Virus record (IMG/VR): IMGVR_UViG_3300037347_000115
Location: 1 to 20,536 of that record
Origin: a virus
DNA length: 20,536 bases
Reading direction: 5' to 3' (one strand)
Program-made: the position numbers and the translations under genes
Part shown: piece after piece, positions 1-7,292 of the stretch
Numbering within the stretch: the stretch's first letter is position 1
Layout of the letters: each line of letters opens with the position of its first letter
The notes under the pieces: model-generated
The model's database searches: none
Seen by the model: only the letters and a program-made list of their open reading frames with translations
What the model was told of the DNA's origin: nothing

Positions 1-2116
1 TGCGCCGGCGCGTCTCGGTCGTGATGATGCCGCGACCGACATAGGTGGCTGCACCGCGACTGCCACCTGCGCCGATAAACTCGACCAGCTTCGAGCCAGA
101 AGGGATGTTCGGCGGAACCTGGAATGCGCCAGTGAGTAGCCCGGCGGCATTGGCTGCAGTGTTCGCCGGCTGGCTGAGGGTCAGCCCGTCAAAGCGCAGT
201 GTGGCAAGTTGCTCCGTCGGCCCAAAACCCTCCGCGCGATACGCCACGCTCAACTGCCGCAGGAACTGCGCGCCCACATTGACCGAACTCATCACCTGCT
301 CGGCACGGCGCACGTCCACCACGGCATCGCTGTTGCCTGCACCCAAGATCAGTCGCTCGGTAATGTCAGAGGCCCATGAAGTATTCGTCAGCGTGAATTG
401 GTCAATCGACGGATTCAGCGTCACCATCGCCGGAATCGGTGCGAAGGCCTGATACGGATTGATCTTCATCGAACCGGTGCGGGCCAGTTGCTCCACGACG
501 GGAGTGAGCGTGTAGTCCAGCGTGATGATCTGGTTGCCGTTGGTTTGCGCATGGTGCGCATTGGCAGCAATCGGCAGGGTCAGCACACCGGCCACAATCG
601 CGCCGGTTTGCGCCACACCCTGGTCGCGCATGTCGTCATCGAAGAAGTTGTCGACGAACAGACCGCGCTTGGCGGCAGGCTCGCGGATGCTGGCGTCCAC
701 ACGCAAGCGTTCCTCCGCCATCAAGTCATACAGATCAAAAATCTGTGACTGCATGGCGGTCAGTTCAGACACCTTGATGGTGCGCACCGCCACATTGCGC
801 ACCTCCGGTGTCGCCCCCGTTGCCCACGACTGCACGATCTCGGCCAGCGCCAGGCGGCCCGCCGACACACTCGGCGCAGCGGGGTTGCGCAACTGACTGA
901 TGCCCTTGATGCGCTCGATCTGCCCATCGGCGGTGATGGCCAGCACATCGATGCGCGGCAGACGCCACTTGTAGTCGATGTACATGGTCGAGCCGGTCAC
1001 GATGCCAGTCACAGTGAAACCGGTGTCGGTCAGGTCGGTCGGCGTGATGCTGGCGATAAATTGGTAGGTGACCTGATAGCTCGAACCCGGTGCAGGTTCC
1101 GCACCGGCAGGCGACCAGTCAATCTCATCGCCCACCAGGGAATAGTCGGTGCCGGCGGCGTAGGTGGTCGTGCTCTGGCGGGCGAGCGTGACGGCCACGA
1201 TAGCCGCATCCGGCAGCACATCACGCGCGCCGGTGAATGCGCCATGCTGCACGGTGACGGTCTTGGACTGCGTTACCTTGACATCGAGGACGTTCGCCAG
1301 CGGCGGACGATTGAGGGTGACCACCATAGTCCCGTTGGCGGCCGGGTTAAACACCTGCGGCTCACTCGCTACCGTCTGCAAGTCAGGGTCGATGGGTAGG
1401 CGCAGGCGTTGCGATTGGTCGCGTGTCACCTTGAAGCCGCCGATGTTGGCGCGGCCTTCCGCCACCGAGAAGACATGCTCATTGGCCGCCCTATCCGTAC
1501 TGAGGAAGCGCACGCCGAGACCCTCGGTCACATAGTGGCCGTTGGCCTCGAAGTCATACCGGGCGAGCGATTGAATCACGCCATCGAGCACGGGCGGCTG
1601 GCGGCGGTTCTCCAATACGGCGTTGTCCAGCGCATAGACCGCGTGAAAGTCGCCGCTTTGTCCGTCAGACACGCCGGCGCCCATCCATCCCCAGACCAGG
1701 GTTTCTTGCAGGCGGCCCGCACCCGGCTCTTGGTAGTTGCGCACGCCCACCGCAGGCTCGCGCAAGGCCGGGTCTTCCTGTTCGGTAATGGTGCGGGCTG
1801 TGAAACGCACGCCGACGGCGATGCGCCCGGCAACAGGCACGGTGAATGATGCAGCAGATACCGGGCGCACGGCACCCCGCAGGTAGAGGCTAGCCGCCTC
1901 CAGCGTGACCGCGCCAGTATCGGCGTTGATGCGCAGCGTGCCGCCGACGACAATATCGCCGTCTTTCAGCAAGGCATCGGCCACGCCTTGCACACGGTGC
2001 ATCAGTGCGGACTGAATCTCATTGAGCTCACGCGATTGCAGGCCGTCGCCAGCACGGAACAAAAGCTGGCTGTAGTGCTTGGCCGGATCGAACAGGTTGT
2101 AGTAACGCTCGAGCAT
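1..2116 (-). CDS. DUF4815-type phage tail/baseplate protein, C-terminus beyond window
   Basis: A continuous reading frame of about 705 codons starts at ATG 2116-2114 and runs off the left edge without a stop, so the C-terminus is missing. The N-terminus (MLERYYNLFDP, then SRELNEIQ and an ALMHRVQGVADALLKDGDIV stretch) matches what I know of the DUF4815 family of phage structural proteins, found beside baseplate and fibre genes of contractile-tailed phages. The rest is beta-rich and low in cysteine, as expected for an extended fibre or baseplate-rim protein. Its Shine-Dalgarno (AAGGA) overlaps the stop codon of the upstream gene, 11 bases away, so it is in the same late operon. Family assignment is from memory of the pattern; the exact role (fibre, adaptor or baseplate wedge) is inference. 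Confidence 0.75.
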   Translation of the reverse strand, partial: MLERYYNLFDPAKHYSQLLFRAGDGLQSRELNEIQSALMHRVQGVADALLKDGDIVVGGTLRINADTGAVTLEAASLYLRGAVRPVSAASFTVPVAGRIAVGVRFTARTITEQEDPALREPAVGVRNYQEPGAGRLQETLVWGWMGAGVSDGQSGDFHAVYALDNAVLENRRQPPVLDGVIQSLARYDFEANGHYVTEGLGVRFLSTDRAANEHVFSVAEGRANIGGFKVTRDQSQRLRLPIDPDLQTVASEPQVFNPAANGTMVVTLNRPPLANVLDVKVTQSKTVTVQHGAFTGARDVLPDAAIVAVTLARQSTTTYAAGTDYSLVGDEIDWSPAGAEPAPGSSYQVTYQFIASITPTDLTDTGFTVTGIVTGSTMYIDYKWRLPRIDVLAITADGQIERIKGISQLRNPAAPSVSAGRLALAEIVQSWATGATPEVRNVAVRTIKVSELTAMQSQIFDLYDLMAEERLRVDASIREPAAKRGLFVDNFFDDDMRDQGVAQTGAIVAGVLTLPIAANAHHAQTNGNQIITLDYTLTPVVEQLARTGSMKINPYQAFAPIPAMVTLNPSIDQFTLTNTSWASDITERLILGAGNSDAVVDVRRAEQVMSSVNVGAQFLRQLSVAYRAEGFGPTEQLATLRFDGLTLSQPANTAANAAGLLTGAFQVPPNIPSGSKLVEFIGAGGSRGAATYVGRGIITTETRRR

Positions 2117-2127
2117 GATGGGGTTCC

Positions 2128-2820
2128 TTAGAAGGTGACGACGAATTCAAAGGTCTCGCGCGTCGATGGCTGGCGCACGATGGGCACGGAGTTTTGCAGC
2201 ACCAGCAGAATGCCGGGCTCGATTACCTGAGCGGGCAGGAAGAACTTCTGACCTGGCGGCAGGGCGGTGTCGGTCTGGGTGCCGACAAACAAGCCCTGCT
2301 CGCGGATGACGGAAGTCGCAACGTCATCGAAGTCAAAGCGCACCCGCACGAATAGGTGGTTGGTTGGTGTGGCCGAGATGCGGTAGCGGCCCGTGGGCAC
2401 GACGATCTCGCCCTCGGCATGGGCGGCTACGAAATGCACCTCATCGACCACGCGCCGCCCGACTTCGCCAAGCAGCGCGGCCTGGCTGATGGTCTCTGGT
2501 GGGACGTCGATCTTGAACTTGAGGCGCACCGTCGCACCACCAGAGATAGCGCCGTTTGGCAAGCGGCGCAGCGTGCCCTCGCGGGCGTTGACGCTGTAGT
2601 CGGTATCGAGCAGGTAGAGCGTGTTGCCGACGGTGCTCTTCACCTCGACCGCGCTGATGTGCGGCTGCCCGGTGTCGAGCACGCCGGAATCGTTGAATGC
2701 CTGCGCGGTGTCCTTGGTCGTGTTCCACAGGTCGTCGCCCTCGCCCAATGCAAGGTGCATGGTTTGTTGCTTGATCGCAGCCGCAAGTGCAGCGCGACCA
2801 CTGGTGGTCAGAATGGCCAT
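2128..2820 (-). CDS. Tail-fibre/baseplate-associated structural protein, unknown family
   Basis: 230 codons with a good Shine-Dalgarno (GGAG, 8 bases before ATG), 21 bases after the gpI stop. The N-terminus (MAILTTSGRAALAAAI, then HLALGEGDDLW) resembles the opening of many small proteins encoded between gpI and the tail fibre in P2- and Mu-like phages, where an N-terminal 'TxxGRAAL' segment precedes a beta-rich body. No catalytic motif, signal peptide or membrane segment is visible. Its position between tail protein I and the DUF4815 protein suggests a baseplate-to-fibre adaptor; this is inference from context. It is certainly a real gene from operon spacing, start signal and codon use. Confidence 0.65.
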   Translation of the reverse strand: MAILTTSGRAALAAAIKQQTMHLALGEGDDLWNTTKDTAQAFNDSGVLDTGQPHISAVEVKSTVGNTLYLLDTDYSVNAREGTLRRLPNGAISGGATVRLKFKIDVPPETISQAALLGEVGRRVVDEVHFVAAHAEGEIVVPTGRYRISATPTNHLFVRVRFDFDDVATSVIREQGLFVGTQTDTALPPGQKFFLPAQVIEPGILLVLQNSVPIVRQPSTRETFEFVVTF

Positions 2821-2841
2821 TCGGTTATCTCCAATCGAGGG

Positions 2842-4344
2842 TTAGTTGATGCGGGTGTGACTACTGCCAATCACCTCGTGGGTGTCGTTCCAGCTTGTTG
2901 TCGGCCAACGCACGCCTGTCCAGGTCTGGCCCTGCCATGCGGCACGCTTGCTGCTGGTGATCTCGCACGATTGATGCGACTGACCGCCTGCGGCGTAGGC
3001 CGCAGCACGAGTCAGCAGGCGCAGATGACTGCGGCCAGGCGGTGATGCCGCCAACGCCGTGTTGCCGCGCACGACCTGCTCTCGGATGAACATCTCGGTC
3101 AGTTCGCCTCGCGGCGTGCGACTGTTGACGTCGCCCAGTGCAGTGCTGTCCGACAACACAATCTGCGCTCGCTGAAACGGTCGCGCCCGCCACGGTGTGA
3201 TATTCCCCAGTGGCGCATTGATGCGGTGATGCGCGCGGCGCATCGACAAATCATCACGCGCCTGAGCACGCTCGCCCGTCTGCATATCGCCCAAGAGCGG
3301 TGCAGAGCGTGCCTGCACGCGATGCGTTGATCGTGACTCACGGCTGGCCAACAACGTCAGAGAAGGCACCAGCAATGCGCTGGCATGATCTGCGGCAAAC
3401 CGTTCCAGCAATTCTGCCCGCACCAGCCGGTGCAGTGTGGCCGACAGCCGCCCGCCGTTGCCGAGCACAATCGGTCCGCCATCTTCGTGCCAGACAAAGC
3501 GCGGCGTGCAGGCATTGATGTCGCCCAGCACTGTGCTGTCCGAGAGCACCACCAGCGCTTTGCAGAATCGTCGTTCCGGTATCCAGCCGGTTTGTGCTGC
3601 GCCGCCATCAAAGTTCGCCAGTGTGAATAGATGCGCGTGCAGTATTTGTTCGTTCAGCGTGTGGCCCGCATCGCCCAATACCGACCAGTCCAGCAGGTAG
3701 CGATCCAGCAAACGCGCTGCACCGAAGCGAGTCGGGTTGGCGGCCAACTGCACGTCAATCGGCAGAGGTGGATGCGCAAATTGGCGCACCCTGCCGAACG
3801 ACAACTTTGTCTTGCCGTCCGTCCAGAGCACGCCGCTGTGATCAGACAGCAGAGCCTCACCGAGCAAGCTCTCATCAAGCACAAAGCGGCGCAGGTCGTA
3901 ACCGTGATAAATCCGCGACAGCCTTGAGCGCGCGGGTGCCGACAGCCCTGCAATGGCGATCAGGTCGGCAATCGCCCGTTCCGTGTCAAGCACCTTGCCC
4001 GGATCAAGTTGAAACTCGGCAAAGTGAACGCCGGGTGGTTCCTGCTCCACGGTGGCCGTGGCACCAATCCACGCCAGTGCCGTGGTCAGCGCCGCTGGTG
4101 TGCCGCGCAGCCGTTGCCACAAAATTCCCTCGGCAATGGCATGGCGGGGTTCTGGCAGGTAGGGCAGCAACTCGCCCAAGCCATACTCCCAGATCAGCCA
4201 GGGCAGGAGTGGATCGCCAGGCGTGGTCTTGAAGCTGCGCAGCGCGTCAGTTGCTGGCGCCAGACGTGCGGCAGGGTCAAGCGTCAGCGATAGCGAGCGC
4301 TCCAGTAATGAGGCGTTCGACGGGAGGAGATGCTCTTGGGTCAT
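2842..4344 (-). CDS. P2 gpI-like baseplate/tail protein I, C-terminally extended
   Basis: 500 codons. The first ~200 residues carry the phage tail protein I pattern: an N-terminal LLPSNASLLERSL segment, then LLPWLIWEYGLGELLPYLPE and a LWQRLRGTPAALTTALAWIG segment. P2 gpI is only about 176 residues, so about 300 residues are extra here. The extension contains an internal repeat: VVLSDSTVLGDINACTPR (about residue 265) and IVLSDSTALGDVNSRTPR (about residue 393). The same units are recognisable in DNA near 3520-3550 and 3125-3165, and a weaker related stretch may lie nearer the N-terminus. gpI acts in the baseplate and contacts gpJ and the fibre. It starts 10 bases after the gpJ stop, with no clear Shine-Dalgarno. 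The repeat-bearing extension may be a fibre-attachment region (inference). Confidence 0.85.
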   Translation of the reverse strand: MTQEHLLPSNASLLERSLSLTLDPAARLAPATDALRSFKTTPGDPLLPWLIWEYGLGELLPYLPEPRHAIAEGILWQRLRGTPAALTTALAWIGATATVEQEPPGVHFAEFQLDPGKVLDTERAIADLIAIAGLSAPARSRLSRIYHGYDLRRFVLDESLLGEALLSDHSGVLWTDGKTKLSFGRVRQFAHPPLPIDVQLAANPTRFGAARLLDRYLLDWSVLGDAGHTLNEQILHAHLFTLANFDGGAAQTGWIPERRFCKALVVLSDSTVLGDINACTPRFVWHEDGGPIVLGNGGRLSATLHRLVRAELLERFAADHASALLVPSLTLLASRESRSTHRVQARSAPLLGDMQTGERAQARDDLSMRRAHHRINAPLGNITPWRARPFQRAQIVLSDSTALGDVNSRTPRGELTEMFIREQVVRGNTALAASPPGRSHLRLLTRAAAYAAGGQSHQSCEITSSKRAAWQGQTWTGVRWPTTSWNDTHEVIGSSHTRIN

Positions 4345-4354
4345 GTGTCATGTA

Positions 4355-5197
4355 TCATCTATCCCGTCCGACCAGTTCCAGATTCAGGCCGGCCAGACGC
4401 ACTGCCTGATTCGCCACCGCACGCACATCGGCAGTGGGCGAGAGCAGTTCCACCTTATGCACCCCGGCGCGTTGCAACTGGCCGATGATCCAGGAGCGGG
4501 TCAAGTCCCAGCCGAGTCCGGCACTCCCGGCCAGGGCTGACACAAAGACCGCACGCACTGCCAGGGCAGTCTCAATCGGCGCATCGGGATACAACCAGAC
4601 CCTGGCCACCACCGTCACCGGCAGCAGTTCGGCCGACACGACATCTACCGTGTCGGTGAGCACCCGAATGTCGTCACGCAGCACCACGCCGCGCACGGCC
4701 GCGAGCACGGAGGCAGGGACAGTGGCCTCATCTCCTTTGGCCAGCACGCTGATGCGCACCCGGCCCGGCTGCGGACTGTCGACTTCCACGTCAGCCACGT
4801 CCGGCGATGCGGACAACGCCCAATAGCGGTAATGCGCGGCGCCACCGGCATTGGCGAAGCCGATGATGCGCTGGCGTGTGCGCGCACGCAGGGCTTCGTC
4901 ATCTTCGCCCGGCAGACGGGTCACACCGTAGAACGCCGCCAGATGATCCAGATCACTGCCGGTGGCAAACGCCAGCAGGCTCGCCTTGGCCGCCGCGTTG
5001 ATGCGGTTGCGCAGCAGGACCTCGCGGTAGGCTGCCACCTCCAGCAACTTGATGGCCGGATCGGAGGCCAGCAGGGCCGAGTAGTCCGGGTAGCGCGTTT
5101 GAAACTCGGCCTGCAACTCGCCGAAGATGGTCTCAAACGACAGTGTTTCGATCACCGCTGGTGTCGGTAAGCTGGAAAGATCAGGAACCGTCGTCAT
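4355..5197 (-). CDS. Baseplate assembly protein J (P2 gpJ-like)
   Basis: 280 codons from ATG 5197-5195, chosen because GGAGG lies 6 bases upstream and it follows the gpW stop directly; the in-frame upstream extension would run inside gpW and is rejected. Typical gpJ features are visible in order: FQTRYPDYSALLASDPAIKL near residue 30, LLEVAAYREVLLRNRINAAA, LAAFYGVTRLPGEDDEALRA, and GGAAHYRYWALSASPDVADV. gpJ forms the baseplate wedge with gpW and gpI and links the hub to the fibre network. The length is close to P2 gpJ (about 300). No anomalies. Confidence 0.93.
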   Translation of the reverse strand: MTTVPDLSSLPTPAVIETLSFETIFGELQAEFQTRYPDYSALLASDPAIKLLEVAAYREVLLRNRINAAAKASLLAFATGSDLDHLAAFYGVTRLPGEDDEALRARTRQRIIGFANAGGAAHYRYWALSASPDVADVEVDSPQPGRVRISVLAKGDEATVPASVLAAVRGVVLRDDIRVLTDTVDVVSAELLPVTVVARVWLYPDAPIETALAVRAVFVSALAGSAGLGWDLTRSWIIGQLQRAGVHKVELLSPTADVRAVANQAVRLAGLNLELVGRDR

Positions 5198-5198
5198 C

Positions 5199-5534
5199 TC
5201 ACACCTCCAATCCCGCAAGCACCGTGGCTCGGCCATCGGGCAGATAAATACCTTCCAGATCAAGCACCACCCGGCCAGGCGCGGCGCTGGCGATCTTTAC
5301 GCGCGTCAGCTTCAGGCGCGGCTCCCAGCGGTCAAGCGCGTCGGCAGTGGCGGCGTAAAGCTCCATGGCCAGGCGCGGTGTCATGGGGTTGTCCACCAGG
5401 TCGGGTAGGCGCGAGCCGTAGTCCCGGCGCATGACGCGGGTGCCGATGCGGGTGGTGAGAATGTCCTTGATGCTTTGGCGCAGGTGGTCGAGGCCAGAGA
5501 GTGCCTGGCCGGTGGTGGCGTTGAGTCCGAGCAT
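5199..5534 (-). CDS. Baseplate wedge protein W (P2 gpW / T4 gp25-like)
   Basis: 111 codons. The core LDHLRQSIKDILTTRIGTRV followed by MRRDYGSRLPDLVDNPM is the gp25-like wedge signature. The start at ATG 5534-5532 has GGAGG five bases upstream; the same frame stays open to 5900 but without phage-like content, so the longer version is rejected. The ATG overlaps the TGA of the broken PAAR fragment (TGATG), the usual translational coupling of this operon, which shows the ancestral order was gpV, PAAR, gpW. gp25-family proteins nucleate the inner wedge ring and contact sheath and gpJ. Confidence 0.93.
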   Translation of the reverse strand: MLGLNATTGQALSGLDHLRQSIKDILTTRIGTRVMRRDYGSRLPDLVDNPMTPRLAMELYAATADALDRWEPRLKLTRVKIASAAPGRVVLDLEGIYLPDGRATVLAGLEV

Positions 5535-5653
5535 CAAAACCTCCGGGCGATGAAATTGGCCGACGAATACATTGGGAAAACCTTCTGCCCGCGCCTTGCT
5601 GGAAAGCACCCATACCCAGTGCAGTGGTCTCCAAGACGGGAGATGGCAGGCAT
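5534..5653 (-). pseudogene. PAAR spike-tip protein remnant, internally deleted and frameshifted
   Basis: ATG 5653-5651 has a good Shine-Dalgarno (AAGGAG). It opens a 39-codon frame whose start, MPAISRLGDHCTGYGCFP, matches the beginning of PAAR-domain proteins, which sharpen the tip of contractile-tail spikes. Full PAAR proteins are about 85-105 residues. Here, after FPARR, the homology moves to the next frame, where AEGFPNVFVG resembles the usual C-terminal end of the family (GSPNVFVG). The simplest reading is an out-of-frame internal deletion that joined the first ~20 and last ~12 residues. The fragment's stop overlaps the gpW start. What is seen: the motif and the frame change. Inferred: loss of function. 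Confidence 0.7.
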
Positions 5654-5665
5654 AGTGCTCCTTAA

Positions 5666-5768
5666 TGTCGCTAATAATGTCGCTAAAACTTGCGCGACAC
5701 AAATAATGTCGCGATAATGAAATCGCGACACAAACAGCTTTAATGACGCAATTGCGCGTTGCGCGACA
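5666..5768 (+). promoter_or_regulatory. Promoter and TGTCGC operator cluster upstream of the Fic gene
   Basis: Six copies of the hexamer TGTCGC or its complement GCGACA lie in about 100 bases: 5666-5671, 5678-5683, 5694-5699 (reverse), 5707-5712, 5725-5730 (reverse), 5763-5768 (reverse). The two middle ones form a perfect 9-base inverted repeat (TGTCGCGAT / ATCGCGACA) at 5707-5715 and 5722-5730. A sigma-70-like promoter, TTGCGC (5690-5695), 17 bases, GATAAT (5713-5718), lies across the palindrome, so a protein bound there would block polymerase. The base composition is AT-richer than its surroundings. Confidence 0.6.
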
Positions 5769-5778
5769 GGAGAAACAG

Positions 5779-7173
5779 ATGGCCAAACCGATCCCGATCC
5801 GTGAGTACGAAGCCGTCCTGGATGCCATTGGGCAGCTCCCAGGGGGCGCTGGTATTGAACAGATCGAGGCGAGCCTGACGAATCCACCCACCCGCCGCAC
5901 TTTGCAGCGTTGGCTGACCGACCTGATTGCTCAAGAGCGCTTGCACAAGGAAGGCCAAGGACGCGCCACGCGATATCTACGCGGGAAAATCGTCACCGCC
6001 AGCGCTCAAGTCACAGCACGGGCCCAAGCGACAGCGCACGCGGAAATCCTGATTCCCCTGTCCGACGAAGCAAAACAAATTGAGGCGCATGTCAGGCAGC
6101 CAGTGCAAAAGCGCAACCCCGTTGGCTACAACCAGGCGTTTTTGGATAACTACCAGCCCAACGTCAGCTTCTATCTACCCGAATCGATCCGGGCGGAACT
6201 GCTGGCCCATGGCCAAGCCGCCAATACCAATGAACCCGCTGGCACTTATGCCCGCCAAATCGCCAATCGTCTGTTGATCGATTTGTCGTGGAACTCCAGC
6301 CGCCTGGAGGGCAATACCTACTCCCTGTTGGAAACTGAGCGTCTGCTGTCGGTCGGCGTTGCCGCCACGGGCAAGGATGCGCTGGAATCCCAGATGATTC
6401 TTAATCACAAGGAGGCGATTGAGTTTCTGATCGCATCAGCCGCCGAGATCGGATTTAACCGCTACACCTTGCTGAATCTGCACGCGCTGCTGTCGGACAA
6501 CTTGCTCGAAGACCCCACCGCCAGCGGCCGCCTGCGCAGTATTGCCGTTGGTATTGGACAAACGGTGTTTTATCCGCTCGAAGGGCCGCAGCGCATTGAA
6601 GAGTGTTTCCAGCAGATTCTCGACACGGCAACCGCCATCGAAGACCCGTTCGAGCAGTCTTTTTTTGCGATGGTGCATCTACCTTATCTGCAGCCCTTCG
6701 AGGACGTCAACAAACGGGTATCGCGCCTGGCTGCCAACATTGCGCTGATCCAACGCAATCTGTGTCCGTTGTCCTTTGTCGATGTAGCCCAACAGACCTA
6801 CATCAGCGCCATGCTGGGCGTCTACGAGCTCAACCGCATCGAGCTGCTGCGCGATGTTTTTGTGTGGGCTTACAAACGCTCGTGCGCACGCTACTCTGCC
6901 GTGCGTCAGTCGCTCGGCGAACCCGATCCGTTTCGGATTCAGTACCGAACGCTGATCGCTGAAACCGTCACAGACGTGGTGCGCGGCCGTATGAACAAAG
7001 CGCAGGCTGTTGCGTTTGTTCGTCGCTGTGCCGATGAACAACTCCCCAAGCAAGACCGCGCGCGTTTTGTCGAAGTGACGGAAACCCAGCTGATGAGCCT
7101 GCACGAAGGGAGTATTGCCCGTTACCGGCTTCGCCCCAGTGAGTATCAAGCATGGCAGGATATCTGGAAATGA
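5779..7173 (+). CDS. Fic/DOC-fold protein with N-terminal winged helix, non-canonical active-site motif
   Basis: 464 codons. ATG 5779 is preferred over 5743 because AGGAG lies six bases before it and 5743 has no such signal. Residues ~10-68 look like a winged helix-turn-helix (TRRTLQRWLTDLIAQERL, then a basic GQGRATRYLRG wing). Residues 173-178 (SSRLEG, followed by N) fit the inhibitory-helix motif (S/T)xxxE(G/N) of auto-inhibited Fic proteins. The Fic loop is HLPYLQPFEDVNKRVSR at 300-316. Compared with the usual HPFx(D/E)GN(G/K)RxxR, the catalytic His position is Gln305 and the loop Gly is Val310; another His sits at 300. Fic enzymes usually transfer AMP to protein hydroxyls; with this loop the activity is uncertain. 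The gene runs opposite to the phage operon and sits between gpV and gpW as a late insertion. Confidence 0.85.
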   Translation: MAKPIPIREYEAVLDAIGQLPGGAGIEQIEASLTNPPTRRTLQRWLTDLIAQERLHKEGQGRATRYLRGKIVTASAQVTARAQATAHAEILIPLSDEAKQIEAHVRQPVQKRNPVGYNQAFLDNYQPNVSFYLPESIRAELLAHGQAANTNEPAGTYARQIANRLLIDLSWNSSRLEGNTYSLLETERLLSVGVAATGKDALESQMILNHKEAIEFLIASAAEIGFNRYTLLNLHALLSDNLLEDPTASGRLRSIAVGIGQTVFYPLEGPQRIEECFQQILDTATAIEDPFEQSFFAMVHLPYLQPFEDVNKRVSRLAANIALIQRNLCPLSFVDVAQQTYISAMLGVYELNRIELLRDVFVWAYKRSCARYSAVRQSLGEPDPFRIQYRTLIAETVTDVVRGRMNKAQAVAFVRRCADEQLPKQDRARFVEVTETQLMSLHEGSIARYRLRPSEYQAWQDIWK

Positions 7174-7204
7174 ATGAGACCAAAGCAGCGCAGAAGCTTG
7201 GCCG

Positions 7205-7250
7205 CCATCCTGCACCGACAGCCGCCAGTGATGCTGCGGGCGGTCCATCG
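7205..7250 (-). pseudogene. Remnant second copy of a gpV segment beside the Fic gene
   Basis: On the minus strand this stretch encodes DRPQHHWRLSVQDGG, nearly the same as DRAQHHWQLSVPAGG inside the intact gpV gene. In DNA, 7212-7245 aligns with 7580-7613: nine identical bases (GCACCGACA), three differing, fifteen identical (GCCAGTGATGCTGCG), then mostly matching. It lies after the gpV stop, with no start or frame of its own beyond about 40 codons. It is probably left from the recombination that placed the Fic cassette here, using a related but diverged gpV (inference). Confidence 0.6.
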
Positions 7251-7292
7251 AGCCTCGGCAAATTTGCCGACCCTCGGGTGCGATCTGCACCA

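Noticed and set aside
2356-3045. 229-codon plus-strand reading frame
   Set aside because: Antisense across two phage genes and their junction; no ribosome site, no recognisable domain.
5199-5900. Longer gpW gene starting at 5900
   Set aside because: The upstream part covers the Fic promoter and a PAAR remnant in the wrong frame; the 5534 start has a strong ribosome site.
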